Below, piece after piece: positions 1 to 7,968 of a stretch of 20,924 bases of DNA. Position 1 is the stretch's first letter. Every line of letters starts with the position of its first letter. Location of the stretch: contig DEQD01000018.1 in the NCBI GenBank assembly GCA_002359095.1, positions 1 through 20,924 on the forward strand. The letters are read 5' to 3'. A program made the translations under genes and the position numbers. A model generated the notes under the pieces. That model saw only the letters and a list, made by a program, of their open reading frames with translations, had not been told where the DNA came from and ran no database searches. This DNA comes from Caryophanales bacterium UBA3375. Its GTDB lineage: Bacteria > Bacillota_I > Bacilli_A > UBA3375.

Positions 1-34
1 CTACTTGCCTTTCAAACTACATTTTTATTATACA

Positions 35-63
35 AATGCCTTAAAATCAAATTTTAAGGCATT
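35..63 (-). terminator. Probable intrinsic terminator of uraA
   Basis: A perfect 13-bp inverted repeat (arms 35-47 and 51-63, 3-nt loop) lies 17 bases past the uraA stop codon. On the minus strand the T-run after it is short and broken, but the plus strand has a T-rich tract after the other arm, so it may act in both directions. Confidence 0.55.
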
Positions 64-79
64 GATATTATATTTTTTA

Positions 80-1336
80 CTAATCATTAATTAATTTTAA
101 CTTTTTTAGGACATAAAAAATTATTCCTAAGATCATACCTACTACACAAGCAAGTACCATTCCTGATAAGGTAATATTACCTAAACTAACACTAACTCCT
201 GAAAGTCCAGTAATAAATACTACACTAGTAAGTGTTAGGTTAACATAATCATCATAGTTTACTTTGTTATCAATCAATATTCTAATCCCACTAGCACCAA
301 TCATCCCATAAAGTAAGAATGAAATACCACCAATTACAGGTTGCGGAATTAATTGAATAAATGCTGATACTTGTCCTAAGAATCCCATTAAGATTGAAAT
401 TACTGCAGCTATAGCTATTACTTGGACACTATATACTTTAGTCATCGCCATAACCCCAATATTTTCACCATAAGTAGTTGTTGGTACTGAACCAATCGCT
501 CCAGAAATTGCTGTTGAGAAGTTATCAGCAAATAATGAGCGATCAAGACCTGGATCTTTTAATAAGTCTTTGCCAATAATTTTACTTGTAACTACTTGAT
601 GCCCAATGTGTTCTGTAGTAGTTACTAACACTACCGGTAACATCATTAAAATAGCATTGATGTTAAATACTGGTGCTTGAAAATTTGGTACCTGAATTAG
701 TGGAGCACTACTAAGAGCTGAAAAATCAATCATTCCAAATCCTACAGCAGTAACAAACCCTGCGATTATCGCAATTAGGATTGGGATTAATTTTAAAAAA
801 CCTTTAAATACTACCCCTCCTAATACTGCTACTACTAGTGTTATGATAAACACTACTACATTTTGTGTTAAAATCGGTGCACCATCAACACTAATAATTC
901 CAGCAGTACTAGCTGCACTACTAGCTAGTTCTAGACCAATTAGTGCTACAATCGGTCCCATTGCTGCTGGTGGTAGAACTACATCTAACCATTTGGTTCC
1001 AAAGAACTTAATACATAATGCTATTAAACAACCAACAAGTCCTGTTACAATAAAAGCACCACATGCTGTTTGATAACCATATGTTGCAATTACTGATTGT
1101 CCAATTGCTAAAAATGCAAACGATGAACCTAAGTACGCTGGACTCTTACCTTTAGTAATAATTAAAAATAATAATGTCCCTAACCCGTTCATAAATAATA
1201 CGATTCCAGGATCAATATTAAATAAAGTCGGTACTAATACCGTAGCTCCAAACATGGCAAATACATGTTGGATTGATAATGGTAAACACTTTAAAAACGG
1301 AAGTCTTTCATTAACCCCAATTACTCTTTTTTCCAT
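80..1336 (-). CDS. uraA: Uracil permease, NCS2 family (UraA/PyrP)
   Basis: This is a nucleobase:cation symporter of the inner membrane that imports uracil for salvage. The 418-residue product is wholly hydrophobic with many membrane segments, as expected for the 14-helix NCS2 fold. Family signatures are plain: PAYLGSSFAF near residue 67, TTEHIGH at 240-246 (E242 and H246 match the substrate and proton residues of E. coli UraA), and TTTYGENIGV at 287-295 with E291. The frame is open 12 codons further upstream, but the ATG at 1336 has a strong GGGAG ribosome site and lies just downstream of a promoter, so I chose it. It is a single-gene unit with its own promoter and terminator, and no other pyrimidine gene is nearby. 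I see no PyrR-binding or attenuator structure in the very short leader. A xanthine or uric acid permease is less likely because the EHIGH and TYGEN motifs are of the uracil type. Confidence 0.93.
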   Translation of the reverse strand: MEKRVIGVNERLPFLKCLPLSIQHVFAMFGATVLVPTLFNIDPGIVLFMNGLGTLLFLIITKGKSPAYLGSSFAFLAIGQSVIATYGYQTACGAFIVTGLVGCLIALCIKFFGTKWLDVVLPPAAMGPIVALIGLELASSAASTAGIISVDGAPILTQNVVVFIITLVVAVLGGVVFKGFLKLIPILIAIIAGFVTAVGFGMIDFSALSSAPLIQVPNFQAPVFNINAILMMLPVVLVTTTEHIGHQVVTSKIIGKDLLKDPGLDRSLFADNFSTAISGAIGSVPTTTYGENIGVMAMTKVYSVQVIAIAAVISILMGFLGQVSAFIQLIPQPVIGGISFLLYGMIGASGIRILIDNKVNYDDYVNLTLTSVVFITGLSGVSVSLGNITLSGMVLACVVGMILGIIFYVLKKLKLIND

Positions 1337-1360
1337 ACATCTCCCTGACAAATTTTTATT

Positions 1361-1369
1361 ATTATAACA
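1361..1369 (-). promoter_or_regulatory. Extended -10 promoter of uraA
   Basis: The minus strand reads TGTTATAAT, a perfect -10 hexamer with the extended TG element, 25 bases upstream of the uraA start. No good -35 is visible. It sits directly in the tail of the preceding operon's terminator. Confidence 0.65.
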
Positions 1370-1375
1370 CAAATA

Positions 1376-1408
1376 AAAAATATTCTCTATAATCAGATAG
1401 AGAATATT
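1376..1408 (-). terminator. Intrinsic terminator with stop codon in its loop
   Basis: The core arms 1381-1390 and 1397-1406 are perfectly complementary, the stem extends further through the A/T tracts, and the loop is 6 nt. On the minus strand a run of T follows. The TGA stop of the PgsA-like gene (1393-1395) lies entirely in the loop, so this ends the long envelope operon. Confidence 0.85.
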
Positions 1409-1974
1409 TTAAAACCTTGATAAATATCTACTATTGTTAAGTAGATGTATGCTACAACACAAATAATATTAAGTGGAATATAGAAATTTGAAAATGGCAA
1501 ATTACTAAGTAGTGTTGATACTAATAGAATTAGTAATAATACTAATTGCATTACTAAACGAAAGTTATCTACTTGATACTTATCATTTTCTTGTTTAATT
1601 ACGACAATTAAGATCGTAAATAATACTTGAACTAAAATAGCAATAATTCCTACAATTGGATTAATACTATCAACAAACACTAATGTTGTAATAATTAAAA
1701 ATGGTAACATTAAAATATTTACTAGCGCATGAAACGAATTTTTATTATAACGATCAATATTAATAATTAAATAATATTTAGATGCAATAATATAGATAAA
1801 GACAATAAATGCAAAAATAATTAATAAAATATCTGAATAATAAATATATGTATTATCTATTAGTATTCCTACCAATGGTATGTCTTGAGTTTTAGTAATA
1901 ATTAAAACAAAAGATAAAATTAATAACGAAATTGAAATAAACCAATTTCTAATTTGAACTTTGTCCACTTTCAT
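1393..1974 (-). CDS. Multi-pass membrane protein of unknown function, PgsA-sized, at the pgsA locus
   Basis: The product is 193 residues, almost all hydrophobic, with about five or six membrane segments. I do not recognise its function from motifs. Its position directly after a rodZ-type gene, its length and the segment spacing match PgsA (phosphatidylglycerolphosphate synthase), which in Bacillus follows the rodZ homologue. Short stretches resemble PgsA, notably the end, where YLTIVDIYQGFKIF lines up with the end of Staphylococcus PgsA. However, the CDP-alcohol phosphotransferase signature (DG..AR...G...D...D) is absent, so it cannot be called an active PgsA. The start overlaps the rodZ end by 26 bases and has an AGGGGAT ribosome site, which implies translational coupling. 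It is the last gene of the operon, and its stop codon lies in the terminator loop. It could be a decayed PgsA relative or an unrelated membrane protein. Confidence 0.7.
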   Translation of the reverse strand: MKVDKVQIRNWFISISLLILSFVLIITKTQDIPLVGILIDNTYIYYSDILLIIFAFIVFIYIIASKYYLIINIDRYNKNSFHALVNILMLPFLIITTLVFVDSINPIVGIIAILVQVLFTILIVVIKQENDKYQVDNFRLVMQLVLLLILLVSTLLSNLPFSNFYIPLNIICVVAYIYLTIVDIYQGFKIFSI

Positions 1975-2812
1975 TTGTATCCCCTACTTCTTTTTTAAAA
2001 TCAATTCTAAATGTTTGTACACCAGTTTTCTTATCATTTAACGGTAACTCTTCACCATTAATAGTTATTTTAATATTTTCAAACTTACCAGTATAAATTG
2101 TTACATACTCATCGGCTTTCATATTAAATTTAACTTCTTCCCCTTCTTTATAAACTTTAGCTACAACATCTTTTTGTGTTGGTATTTCTAAATAAGCTTG
2201 TCCAGCAAAAGTAATTACTACTTCATACTCACTATCTCCACTAACAACATAACCATTATTGGTTTCTTTGAATTCAATTTTTGGTTTTGTATCAATCACT
2301 TCTTGTGGATTAAGTACAGTGTTAGTTAAAAGCGTTGTTTCATTCTCACTAACATCTACTACATTTGATTTTAGGTTTCCAAAAATCAAATACCCAAGTC
2401 CCCCAATTGTAACTAGTACAATTAAACCCATTACAATTAATTTAAAAAGTCGTTTATGTTGTTCACGGTCTTTATTGCGTTTAATATCATCAGCAAAGTT
2501 AACTTCACCAACATCTTCTTTTAAATTGATTGTATGGGTTAACTCTTCAATATTAGAAGAATATCCTTCTTCTAATAATTTTTTATACTTATCATTATAC
2601 ATATCTAAAAACTTAAGATACTTAATAATATATACACGCAACATTGTATTATTATTATTATTATTATCGCTCCCTGCTTCAATAATTTCTAATTTATCAA
2701 CAGGAATTCTAGCTTCTTTACTTAACTCAGAAATAGTAATATTTCTCTTTTCTCGTTCTTTTTTTAAATCTTGACCTAAAATCTCTTTTGGATCTAAAAC
2801 TTTTTCACTCAT
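1949..2812 (-). CDS. rodZ: RodZ-type cell-shape protein (HTH, one membrane span, extracytoplasmic domain)
   Basis: RodZ links MreB filaments to the wall-elongation machinery. The 287-residue product has the family layout. A cytoplasmic HTH_25-type domain lies at about 8-75 (ILGQDLKKEREKRNITISEL). A charged linker follows, then one membrane helix at about 122-146. An outside domain of beta character occupies 185-275 (SEYEVVITFAGQAYLEI and following), like DUF4115 in RodZ/YmfM. A run of six Asn (50-55), coded by six AAT repeats, is inserted in the HTH domain and is unusual for the family. The ATG at 2812 has an AAGGAGA ribosome site. The neighbours (M16 peptidase before, PgsA-position gene after) reproduce the Bacillus ymfH-ymfM-pgsA order, which supports the call. 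Confidence 0.85.
   Translation of the reverse strand: MSEKVLDPKEILGQDLKKEREKRNITISELSKEARIPVDKLEIIEAGSDNNNNNNTMLRVYIIKYLKFLDMYNDKYKKLLEEGYSSNIEELTHTINLKEDVGEVNFADDIKRNKDREQHKRLFKLIVMGLIVLVTIGGLGYLIFGNLKSNVVDVSENETTLLTNTVLNPQEVIDTKPKIEFKETNNGYVVSGDSEYEVVITFAGQAYLEIPTQKDVVAKVYKEGEEVKFNMKADEYVTIYTGKFENIKITINGEELPLNDKKTGVQTFRIDFKKEVGDTNESGQSSN
2648..2665. repeat. (ATT)6 trinucleotide microsatellite in rodZ
   Basis: Six perfect ATT units (AAT on the coding strand) encode Asn50-55 of RodZ. Unit gain or loss would keep the frame, so the tract could vary between strains without breaking the gene. Confidence 0.9.
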
Positions 2813-2841
2813 CCTTTGTCTCCTTATAAGTCTCTTATTTG

Positions 2842-4065
2842 TTATATTTTATCATTTTTTAACATTATTAATGATGTTTTTTTGTTAGCTAATAACTTAT
2901 TAACATTTTGATATAAATCATTTATATCAACACTAAGTAACATATCAAAATACTTTTTAGGATCAATTCCTACAAACATTAACTCTTGAATTTTTTCAAT
3001 AAGTAATCTTTTATTACTTGCTTTTTTAATCTCACTACCAACATAAGAATTTAGTGCCATTTCAAATAACTCAAACTTAGGTGATGCTATATCATCAATC
3101 GCTTTAACTATTGATTTATCATTAGTATTTGCATCAAAACTTATCAAACTTAAATCCATAGTTAGATAGTTATACACACTAAGTGTTTCATCTAACTCTT
3201 TGTTAGCTAACTTGCTAACAAAATCTGGATTTAATTTTGAGAAGTTAGCAATACGATATACTTCTAAACTAATTAAATCAAGTGGTGTTACTCCACTTGT
3301 TTCTTTATCTAGTTTATAAACATAACTAGATAAAGAAGTAGTTAACTTGTTATTTATTTTAATTAATTCTTCTTCATTTACTCTACTTGTTTCAGGTATA
3401 TAATCAAAATTAATATTATTATTGGTATTTAAATTGATATTTTCTTTAATAAACTTAATAACTTCATTAGCATCATGATTAGTAGCTATTGCTAGGGTCA
3501 TATTATTAGCAACATAATAATGATCATATACACTTTGTAATTTATTATTATCTATTGTTTCAATATCAATAATTTCACCAGCGATATCATGTTTATATTC
3601 TTTTTGACTAATCGCATTAAATAACATGTTATTAATAACACTATCGGGCATTTGTTTATACATATTAATTTCTTGACAAATAATACTAAATTCTTTATCG
3701 ACTACTTCTTTTGTAAAGTTTGATTCTTGCATCATGTTAATTAAAACTTTTAGGTTATCATAAAAGTTTTGATTGCATGTAAAATAATATGCTGTTTCTT
3801 GGTAGTTAGTATATGCATTACAATCAGCACCATATTTTGAAAAATCATCAAAATAATCACCATCTTTTTTAGCAAACTTAGTGTGCTCTAAAAAGTGGGC
3901 AATACCTGGTGCATAATCAATTACATCATTACTTCCACAACGAACTAAGAACTTAGCACTTTGTTCTGATATTAATGGATTAGAGATTATTACAATCTCT
4001 AATCCATTATCTAATACTTCATGATAATAACTATCATTAATTGTTTGAAGCTTCACTTCCTGCAT
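2842..4065 (-). CDS. M16 family zinc peptidase (YmfH-like)
   Basis: A putative cytoplasmic metallopeptidase of the pitrilysin/insulinase clan. The inverted zinc motif HFLEH is at residues 57-61 (H57, E60, H61). A further Glu lies 71 residues later, at E132 in CQEINMYK, which is the expected third zinc ligand, so the active site looks intact. The 407-residue length is close to YmfH (about 430). The frame is open five codons upstream of the chosen start, but the ATG at 4065 has a clear AAGGAG site. The gene overlaps the end of the AddB-like gene by 29 bases. Bacillus carries a pair (ymfF and ymfH) just before rodZ; here only one copy is present, next to rodZ as expected. The natural substrate is unknown. 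The coding sequence contains two long inverted repeats (3301-3337 and 3973-4009). Confidence 0.88.
   Translation of the reverse strand: MQEVKLQTINDSYYHEVLDNGLEIVIISNPLISEQSAKFLVRCGSNDVIDYAPGIAHFLEHTKFAKKDGDYFDDFSKYGADCNAYTNYQETAYYFTCNQNFYDNLKVLINMMQESNFTKEVVDKEFSIICQEINMYKQMPDSVINNMLFNAISQKEYKHDIAGEIIDIETIDNNKLQSVYDHYYVANNMTLAIATNHDANEVIKFIKENINLNTNNNINFDYIPETSRVNEEELIKINNKLTTSLSSYVYKLDKETSGVTPLDLISLEVYRIANFSKLNPDFVSKLANKELDETLSVYNYLTMDLSLISFDANTNDKSIVKAIDDIASPKFELFEMALNSYVGSEIKKASNKRLLIEKIQELMFVGIDPKKYFDMLLSVDINDLYQNVNKLLANKKTSLIMLKNDKI
3301..3337. repeat. Perfect 14-bp inverted repeat inside the M16 gene
   Basis: Arms 3301-3314 and 3324-3337 are fully complementary with a 9-nt loop. It lies in the middle of coding sequence, far from any gene end. 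Confidence 0.85.
3973..4009. repeat. Perfect 16-bp inverted repeat inside the M16 gene
   Basis: Arms 3973-3988 and 3994-4009 are fully complementary with a 5-nt loop. It encodes the conserved first strand region (NGLEIVIISNP), about 20 codons after the start, where it would form a strong mRNA hairpin. Confidence 0.9.
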
Positions 4066-6238
4066 CTTTCTCCTTAACACTTCTTCTTACATTATTTGGT
4101 ACATGACAAATATCTTTAAACTTACAATACTTACATGCATCTAAATTATTTTTTTCATATATTGGTTCAATTTTAAATTTTCCATTTTTAATATCTTTTG
4201 AAACTTCTTCTAAGTAATTATCTAACTCATTAGATATAACTTCTTCTTTAACCCTGTTTTTAATAGATAAAATTTCATCATCACTTAGTATTGTTCTACC
4301 TATCTTAGTTGGGGCTAACTTTTGTTCACAAAAGTTAGCATCATCTCCAGATTTTCTTTCTATAATCGAAATTTCATTTACTTTGATATCATCAAATGCT
4401 TTAGATGAAATATGAGGAAAATGAATCCCAATTTGTGAAGTAGTCTCAAATTCAAATTCGTTATCTACATCAAACTTATCTAAATTATTTCTAATTAAGT
4501 ATAAGTACCATAAGTTTTGTAATTTTAATTTATCATTAAAATATCTATCTGTTACCTCTACTTCTTTTTTATTTTTAAAATCAATTACACTAAAACTATC
4601 ATTATATTGTTTTATTGCTAAATCGATTTTACCACTAAATTTATAATCATCTCCTTGGATTGATAATTCTTCTTCTGGATAATAAGTGTTTTTATCTAAT
4701 GGATATTTTTCACTTAACATTATTCTAACAAACTCTTCTAAAAAGTAATAATAATGTCTTACTGTTTTTAAAGATAATTCTTTTTCAAACTCATCACTAA
4801 ATTCACTACCTTTTTTATCGTATTTAAAATAACCTTGGGCATACTCTTCTAATTTAATTCTATCTACCAGTTCACCTTCTTTAAAACATTGTTCTAAAAT
4901 GTAGTGAATAATATTACCACGCTTAGTAAAATCTTTTTGTTCTTTTTTTAACCATAATACTCTAGATAAAAAATATTTATAAGGACACTCTCCATATTCT
5001 TCTAATGAAGAATAAGATAATTTAACATGATTAGGAATATCTACTTTAATTACTTCATTTTCAACTTGATATTTATAATCTTTGATTTCAAACTCAGAAG
5101 TATTATAGTTATATCCTTTTATCTTTTTCTTCTTATTAACTTTAATATCGTTTTTATATCGCGAAACGATAGTTTCAAGATTTTCTTCGATATTAAAGTT
5201 AAATCGCTCTTCTAAAGATTTATCAACATCTCCATCCTTTGTTTTTATTACTTCACCACTAAAATAAGTATTAGGAATAGTTAATAATAATTTTTCTACC
5301 TTTTCTTGATTATTAATACGATCAATACTATTATTAATATTTAATATATTACATCTCTGATCATCTAAAACAAAGTTATCATTTAAATTAGGAAAAGTTT
5401 TATTATTAACACCTACAACAAAGTTGTAGTTATTAACACTAAAATTATTAATACTACAAACATTTATTGTATTAATAATTTTATCTTGTGATACACTCTT
5501 GTTTTTTGCTTCAACTTTTAATACTTCCAGTAACATATCATCATTTAATTTAAAATATTTATTTCTAATATCAATTATAGCTTCTTTAACTATCTCATAT
5601 TCTACTTTTTGTATACTATCATTAAATGTAGTATAGTTTTTTACAAATTCACTAAACTCGCTAGTATCATATAACATCTTTTTACTATTAGTTGTAAGTT
5701 CGATATTATCAACTAGTGATAAATAATTTATCACTGGTTGATAAGTTTTATTACAAACAATAATATTAATCTCACTAGGATTAATCCCCTTCTCTATTAA
5801 TTCACCAATTTGATTAAATACATATCTTAATTCATCTTCTTTATTTTTAAACCAAGTTAGTTTAGTTGGTTCTTTAATAAAATCTTTTATATCTATCTTT
5901 GTAGTTTTAAAGTTATTTTCAATAAACTTATCATTTATTCCAACTAACACTATTTCTTTATCCATATTAATGAATTTATTATTTCCTAAGTTATATAACT
6001 GGCTTAGTAATTCATCTTCTTTTACTTCTTTATTAACAAAAATAGAAACTCTAATTAAGTCTTTAGCACGATTAAATGGATAATCAAGTTCTTGAACTTG
6101 ATTATAATCAAGAGCATCAAAGATTAAATCATAAAAATCATTTTGTGTTAAAAAACGTTTCGAAAATTCATTTTTTTTTGTTGCTTGCTTTACTACGTAT
6201 TCTTTTATTTCTTTAGGTACTATATATAACTTAGTCAT
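4037..6238 (-). CDS. AddB-like PD-(D/E)XK nuclease with 4Fe-4S cluster, lacking the ATPase motif
   Basis: Related to AddB/RexB, the nuclease subunit of the AddAB recombination complex. The C-terminal nuclease domain is well preserved: LSYSSLEEYGECPYKYF with C418, then RGNIIH (H445), GKIDL (D539), VIDFK (D553, K555) and Q574 in KLQNLWYLYLI. The closing cluster is CKYCKFKDIC with C702, C705 and C711. With C418 these have the four-cysteine arrangement of the AddB iron-sulfur cluster, with the same CxxCx5C spacing. The first 400 residues keep only hints of a UvrD fold (VCSINNF...YNFVVGVNNKTFPN, 260-283) and no GxxGxGKT loop. The product is 733 residues against about 1150 for Bacillus AddB. I chose the ATG at 6238, which overlaps the end of the preceding glycosyltransferase by 8 bases and has an AAGGA site. 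No addA lies in the window. It may be a shrunken AddB or a lineage-specific nuclease. Confidence 0.8.
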   Translation of the reverse strand: MTKLYIVPKEIKEYVVKQATKKNEFSKRFLTQNDFYDLIFDALDYNQVQELDYPFNRAKDLIRVSIFVNKEVKEDELLSQLYNLGNNKFINMDKEIVLVGINDKFIENNFKTTKIDIKDFIKEPTKLTWFKNKEDELRYVFNQIGELIEKGINPSEINIIVCNKTYQPVINYLSLVDNIELTTNSKKMLYDTSEFSEFVKNYTTFNDSIQKVEYEIVKEAIIDIRNKYFKLNDDMLLEVLKVEAKNKSVSQDKIINTINVCSINNFSVNNYNFVVGVNNKTFPNLNDNFVLDDQRCNILNINNSIDRINNQEKVEKLLLTIPNTYFSGEVIKTKDGDVDKSLEERFNFNIEENLETIVSRYKNDIKVNKKKKIKGYNYNTSEFEIKDYKYQVENEVIKVDIPNHVKLSYSSLEEYGECPYKYFLSRVLWLKKEQKDFTKRGNIIHYILEQCFKEGELVDRIKLEEYAQGYFKYDKKGSEFSDEFEKELSLKTVRHYYYFLEEFVRIMLSEKYPLDKNTYYPEEELSIQGDDYKFSGKIDLAIKQYNDSFSVIDFKNKKEVEVTDRYFNDKLKLQNLWYLYLIRNNLDKFDVDNEFEFETTSQIGIHFPHISSKAFDDIKVNEISIIERKSGDDANFCEQKLAPTKIGRTILSDDEILSIKNRVKEEVISNELDNYLEEVSKDIKNGKFKIEPIYEKNNLDACKYCKFKDICHVPNNVRRSVKEKDAGSEASNN
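5707..5743. repeat. Near-perfect 17-bp inverted repeat inside the AddB-like gene
   Basis: Arms 5707-5723 and 5727-5743 match at 16 of 17 positions (the exception is a G-U type pair) with a 3-nt loop. It lies wholly within coding sequence. Confidence 0.8.
6080..6105. repeat. 12-bp perfect inverted repeat, 2-nt spacer, in the AddB-like gene
   Basis: Arms 6080-6091 and 6094-6105 form an almost unbroken palindrome near the 5' end of the AddB-like gene. Confidence 0.85.
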
Positions 6239-7073
6239 TTTCCACTTCCTTATATAAAACTTGAGCAGAAGCAAGTAAACGTTGATAACGTTTAACTACA
6301 TCACTTCTACTATCTTGATTTTCAAGATGATCTACTTCAATACTATCAACTAACATCGTTGGTTGATGGTATTTATTTAGTCGATAACACAATAAATCTT
6401 CTTCATAATATAAGAATGTATTAGGATTAAATAAATAATCATATTCTTTAATATATTTATTAGTAAAGATTAAATAACATCCATTATAAACATAATACTC
6501 ATTTTCTTTAAGTTTAGTATGTACTGCTTGATAATCTGAAGTTTGTACAAAACTTTGGTTATGAAGCATATACTTTTGATAAAACTTACCAAATATTCTA
6601 GCTATCTTATGCTTAATAATTTTCTTTTTATACATCTTAATACTACGAGCTATATCTTCTTTAATAGTTTTATCATTTCTAATTAACATAGGATTAGACT
6701 TATACCCATTTGTATAAACACATGGTGCTAGTAAATAATTGTTTTTGATATTCTTTTCCACATCTTTTAGAAGATTATCAACATTTCTAATATAAATATC
6801 ACTATTTAAACAATGAATAGCATCAACAACAAAATAATTTTTTTTAATATATTCATAACCAATGTTGTTTCCTTGAGCAAAACCAACATTGGTATCACTA
6901 CGAAGTAATGTGATATTTTTATCATGATTAATAAATTCAGCTAACTTATTATAATCATAACCAGGTGAAGCATTATCAACCACAACAATTGGTTGATTTA
7001 AATGCTTTATCTGGTTGATTAAATTAATTGTATCATTACTACTATTGTAGTTTAATAATAAAAATATTTGCAC
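6231..7073 (-). CDS. Family 2 glycosyltransferase (rhamnosyltransferase-like)
   Basis: A GT-A fold sugar transferase, probably adding a sugar to a cell-surface polysaccharide from a nucleotide-sugar donor. Motifs run in the GT2 order: LLNYNSSNDT near residue 6, VVVDNAS at 30-36, NVGFAQGNN at 62-70, and NSD at 90-92 as the metal/diphosphate site. A C-terminal GCYLIFTNKY...FLYYEEDLLCYRL region follows, which the neighbouring gene shares. The 280-residue length is normal for RfbF/WbbL-like enzymes, and no membrane segment is evident. The start is GTG at 7073, supported by GAGGAG. It begins 29 bases after the end of its paralogue, across a terminator-like hairpin. The rfbABC genes upstream make dTDP-rhamnose a plausible donor, but acceptor and linkage cannot be read from sequence. 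Confidence 0.85.
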   Translation of the reverse strand: MQIFLLLNYNSSNDTINLINQIKHLNQPIVVVDNASPGYDYNKLAEFINHDKNITLLRSDTNVGFAQGNNIGYEYIKKNYFVVDAIHCLNSDIYIRNVDNLLKDVEKNIKNNYLLAPCVYTNGYKSNPMLIRNDKTIKEDIARSIKMYKKKIIKHKIARIFGKFYQKYMLHNQSFVQTSDYQAVHTKLKENEYYVYNGCYLIFTNKYIKEYDYLFNPNTFLYYEEDLLCYRLNKYHQPTMLVDSIEVDHLENQDSRSDVVKRYQRLLASAQVLYKEVEND

Positions 7074-7092
7074 ACTACTCCTCTTTTATAAG

Positions 7093-7118
7093 TAAAAACG
7101 AACTAATGTTCGTTTTTA
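7093..7118 (-). terminator. Terminator-like hairpin between the two GT2 genes
   Basis: A perfect 11-bp stem (arms 7093-7103 and 7108-7118, loop TAAT) with an A-rich 5' arm and T-rich 3' arm on the minus strand. The TAG stop of the upstream gene (7103-7105) is at the edge of and in the loop. The next gene starts only 20 bases on and no promoter is visible, so this is probably a partial terminator or attenuator. Confidence 0.65.
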
Positions 7119-7960
7119 TATAATCCTAATTTTTTAAACTCTTTATAGTTTTGTTTTATATAATTAGCTTTCTTAATACTAGCACCTTTACTACTACCGC
7201 CATGGTAATGATAAACTTTTAATGTGTCATCAAAATAAATTTGTCTAATTCCTTGAGACATTAAAGTATATGTTATTAACATCTCTTCATTATATAAGAA
7301 GGTAATTGTTCGGTATAAATAATCAAAACGATCAGTATGATCTTTTGAAAAGATTACATAACAACCTGATAAGATCGGAACAATCTTTTCACCCTTACTT
7401 AATTTAGCACAAACTTTTTTTGCTATATCTCCATTACGATTAGATTCTAATTTATTTTCAAATGCTCCAAAAGTTAATTTTGTAAAGACTTTAAGCCCAC
7501 TTGCTAGAATATTTAACTTCTTCATTTCTTTTTCAAAGTCACTAGCTTTTTTAAAATAACCTATTGGTGAAGTATTAACTCCATTAGTAATAACACTAGG
7601 ACCTAATAAATAAAACGGATTATTGTGATAATCCGTTTCCACACGTTTTAAAAACTCAGTGTCTTTAACGATTATATCACTATTACTAACATGAATAAAA
7701 TCATAACTATAATTTTGTTCTTTAATATATTTATAAGCATAATCAATACTTTTTGAATAACCTAAGTTATCTTTAGTTTGAATTACTTCGATATTGTCTA
7801 TGTTTTTAAATTGATTAGATAATTGCATAAATGAATCATTGTTTGAACAATTATCTACGATAATAATTTTTTTATTCCCATCTAGTTGATTGATGGCATT
7901 AGCACAATTAATACTATCAGTATAATTGTTGTAATTGATAATAATAATGATATGTTTCAT
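7103..7960 (-). CDS. Family 2 glycosyltransferase (rhamnosyltransferase-like), paralogue of the next gene
   Basis: A GT-A type transferase of 285 residues. The order is INYNNYTDS near residue 8, IIIVDNCSNND at 32-42, DNLGYSKSI at 64-72, and NSD at 93-95. It then has GCYVIFSKDHTDRFDYLYRTITFLYNEE and a late YHYHGGSSKG. The late region lines up with the following gene (GCYLIF..., DYLFNPNTFLYYEE), so the two look like products of an old tandem duplication. It starts 8 bases after rfbB with an AGGAA site, which places it in the dTDP-sugar operon. It probably builds the same surface glycan as its partner, each enzyme adding a different linkage. The HYHGG tail is missing from the partner (which has DHLEN), suggesting different acceptors. 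Donor and acceptor are not determinable here. Confidence 0.85.
   Translation of the reverse strand: MKHIIIIINYNNYTDSINCANAINQLDGNKKIIIVDNCSNNDSFMQLSNQFKNIDNIEVIQTKDNLGYSKSIDYAYKYIKEQNYSYDFIHVSNSDIIVKDTEFLKRVETDYHNNPFYLLGPSVITNGVNTSPIGYFKKASDFEKEMKKLNILASGLKVFTKLTFGAFENKLESNRNGDIAKKVCAKLSKGEKIVPILSGCYVIFSKDHTDRFDYLYRTITFLYNEEMLITYTLMSQGIRQIYFDDTLKVYHYHGGSSKGASIKKANYIKQNYKEFKKLGLYKNEH
7613..7638. repeat. 11-bp perfect inverted repeat in the GT2 gene
   Basis: Arms 7613-7623 and 7628-7638 are fully complementary with a 4-nt loop, inside coding sequence. Confidence 0.8.
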
Positions 7961-7968
7961 AATTTTTC

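Noticed and set aside
843..1073. Plus-strand open frame opposite uraA
   Set aside because: No ribosome site, and it is antisense to a well-conserved gene. The same applies to plus-strand frames opposite rodZ (2259-2774), the AddB-like gene (5027-5215), ezrA (12186-12497) and ackA (13555-13740).
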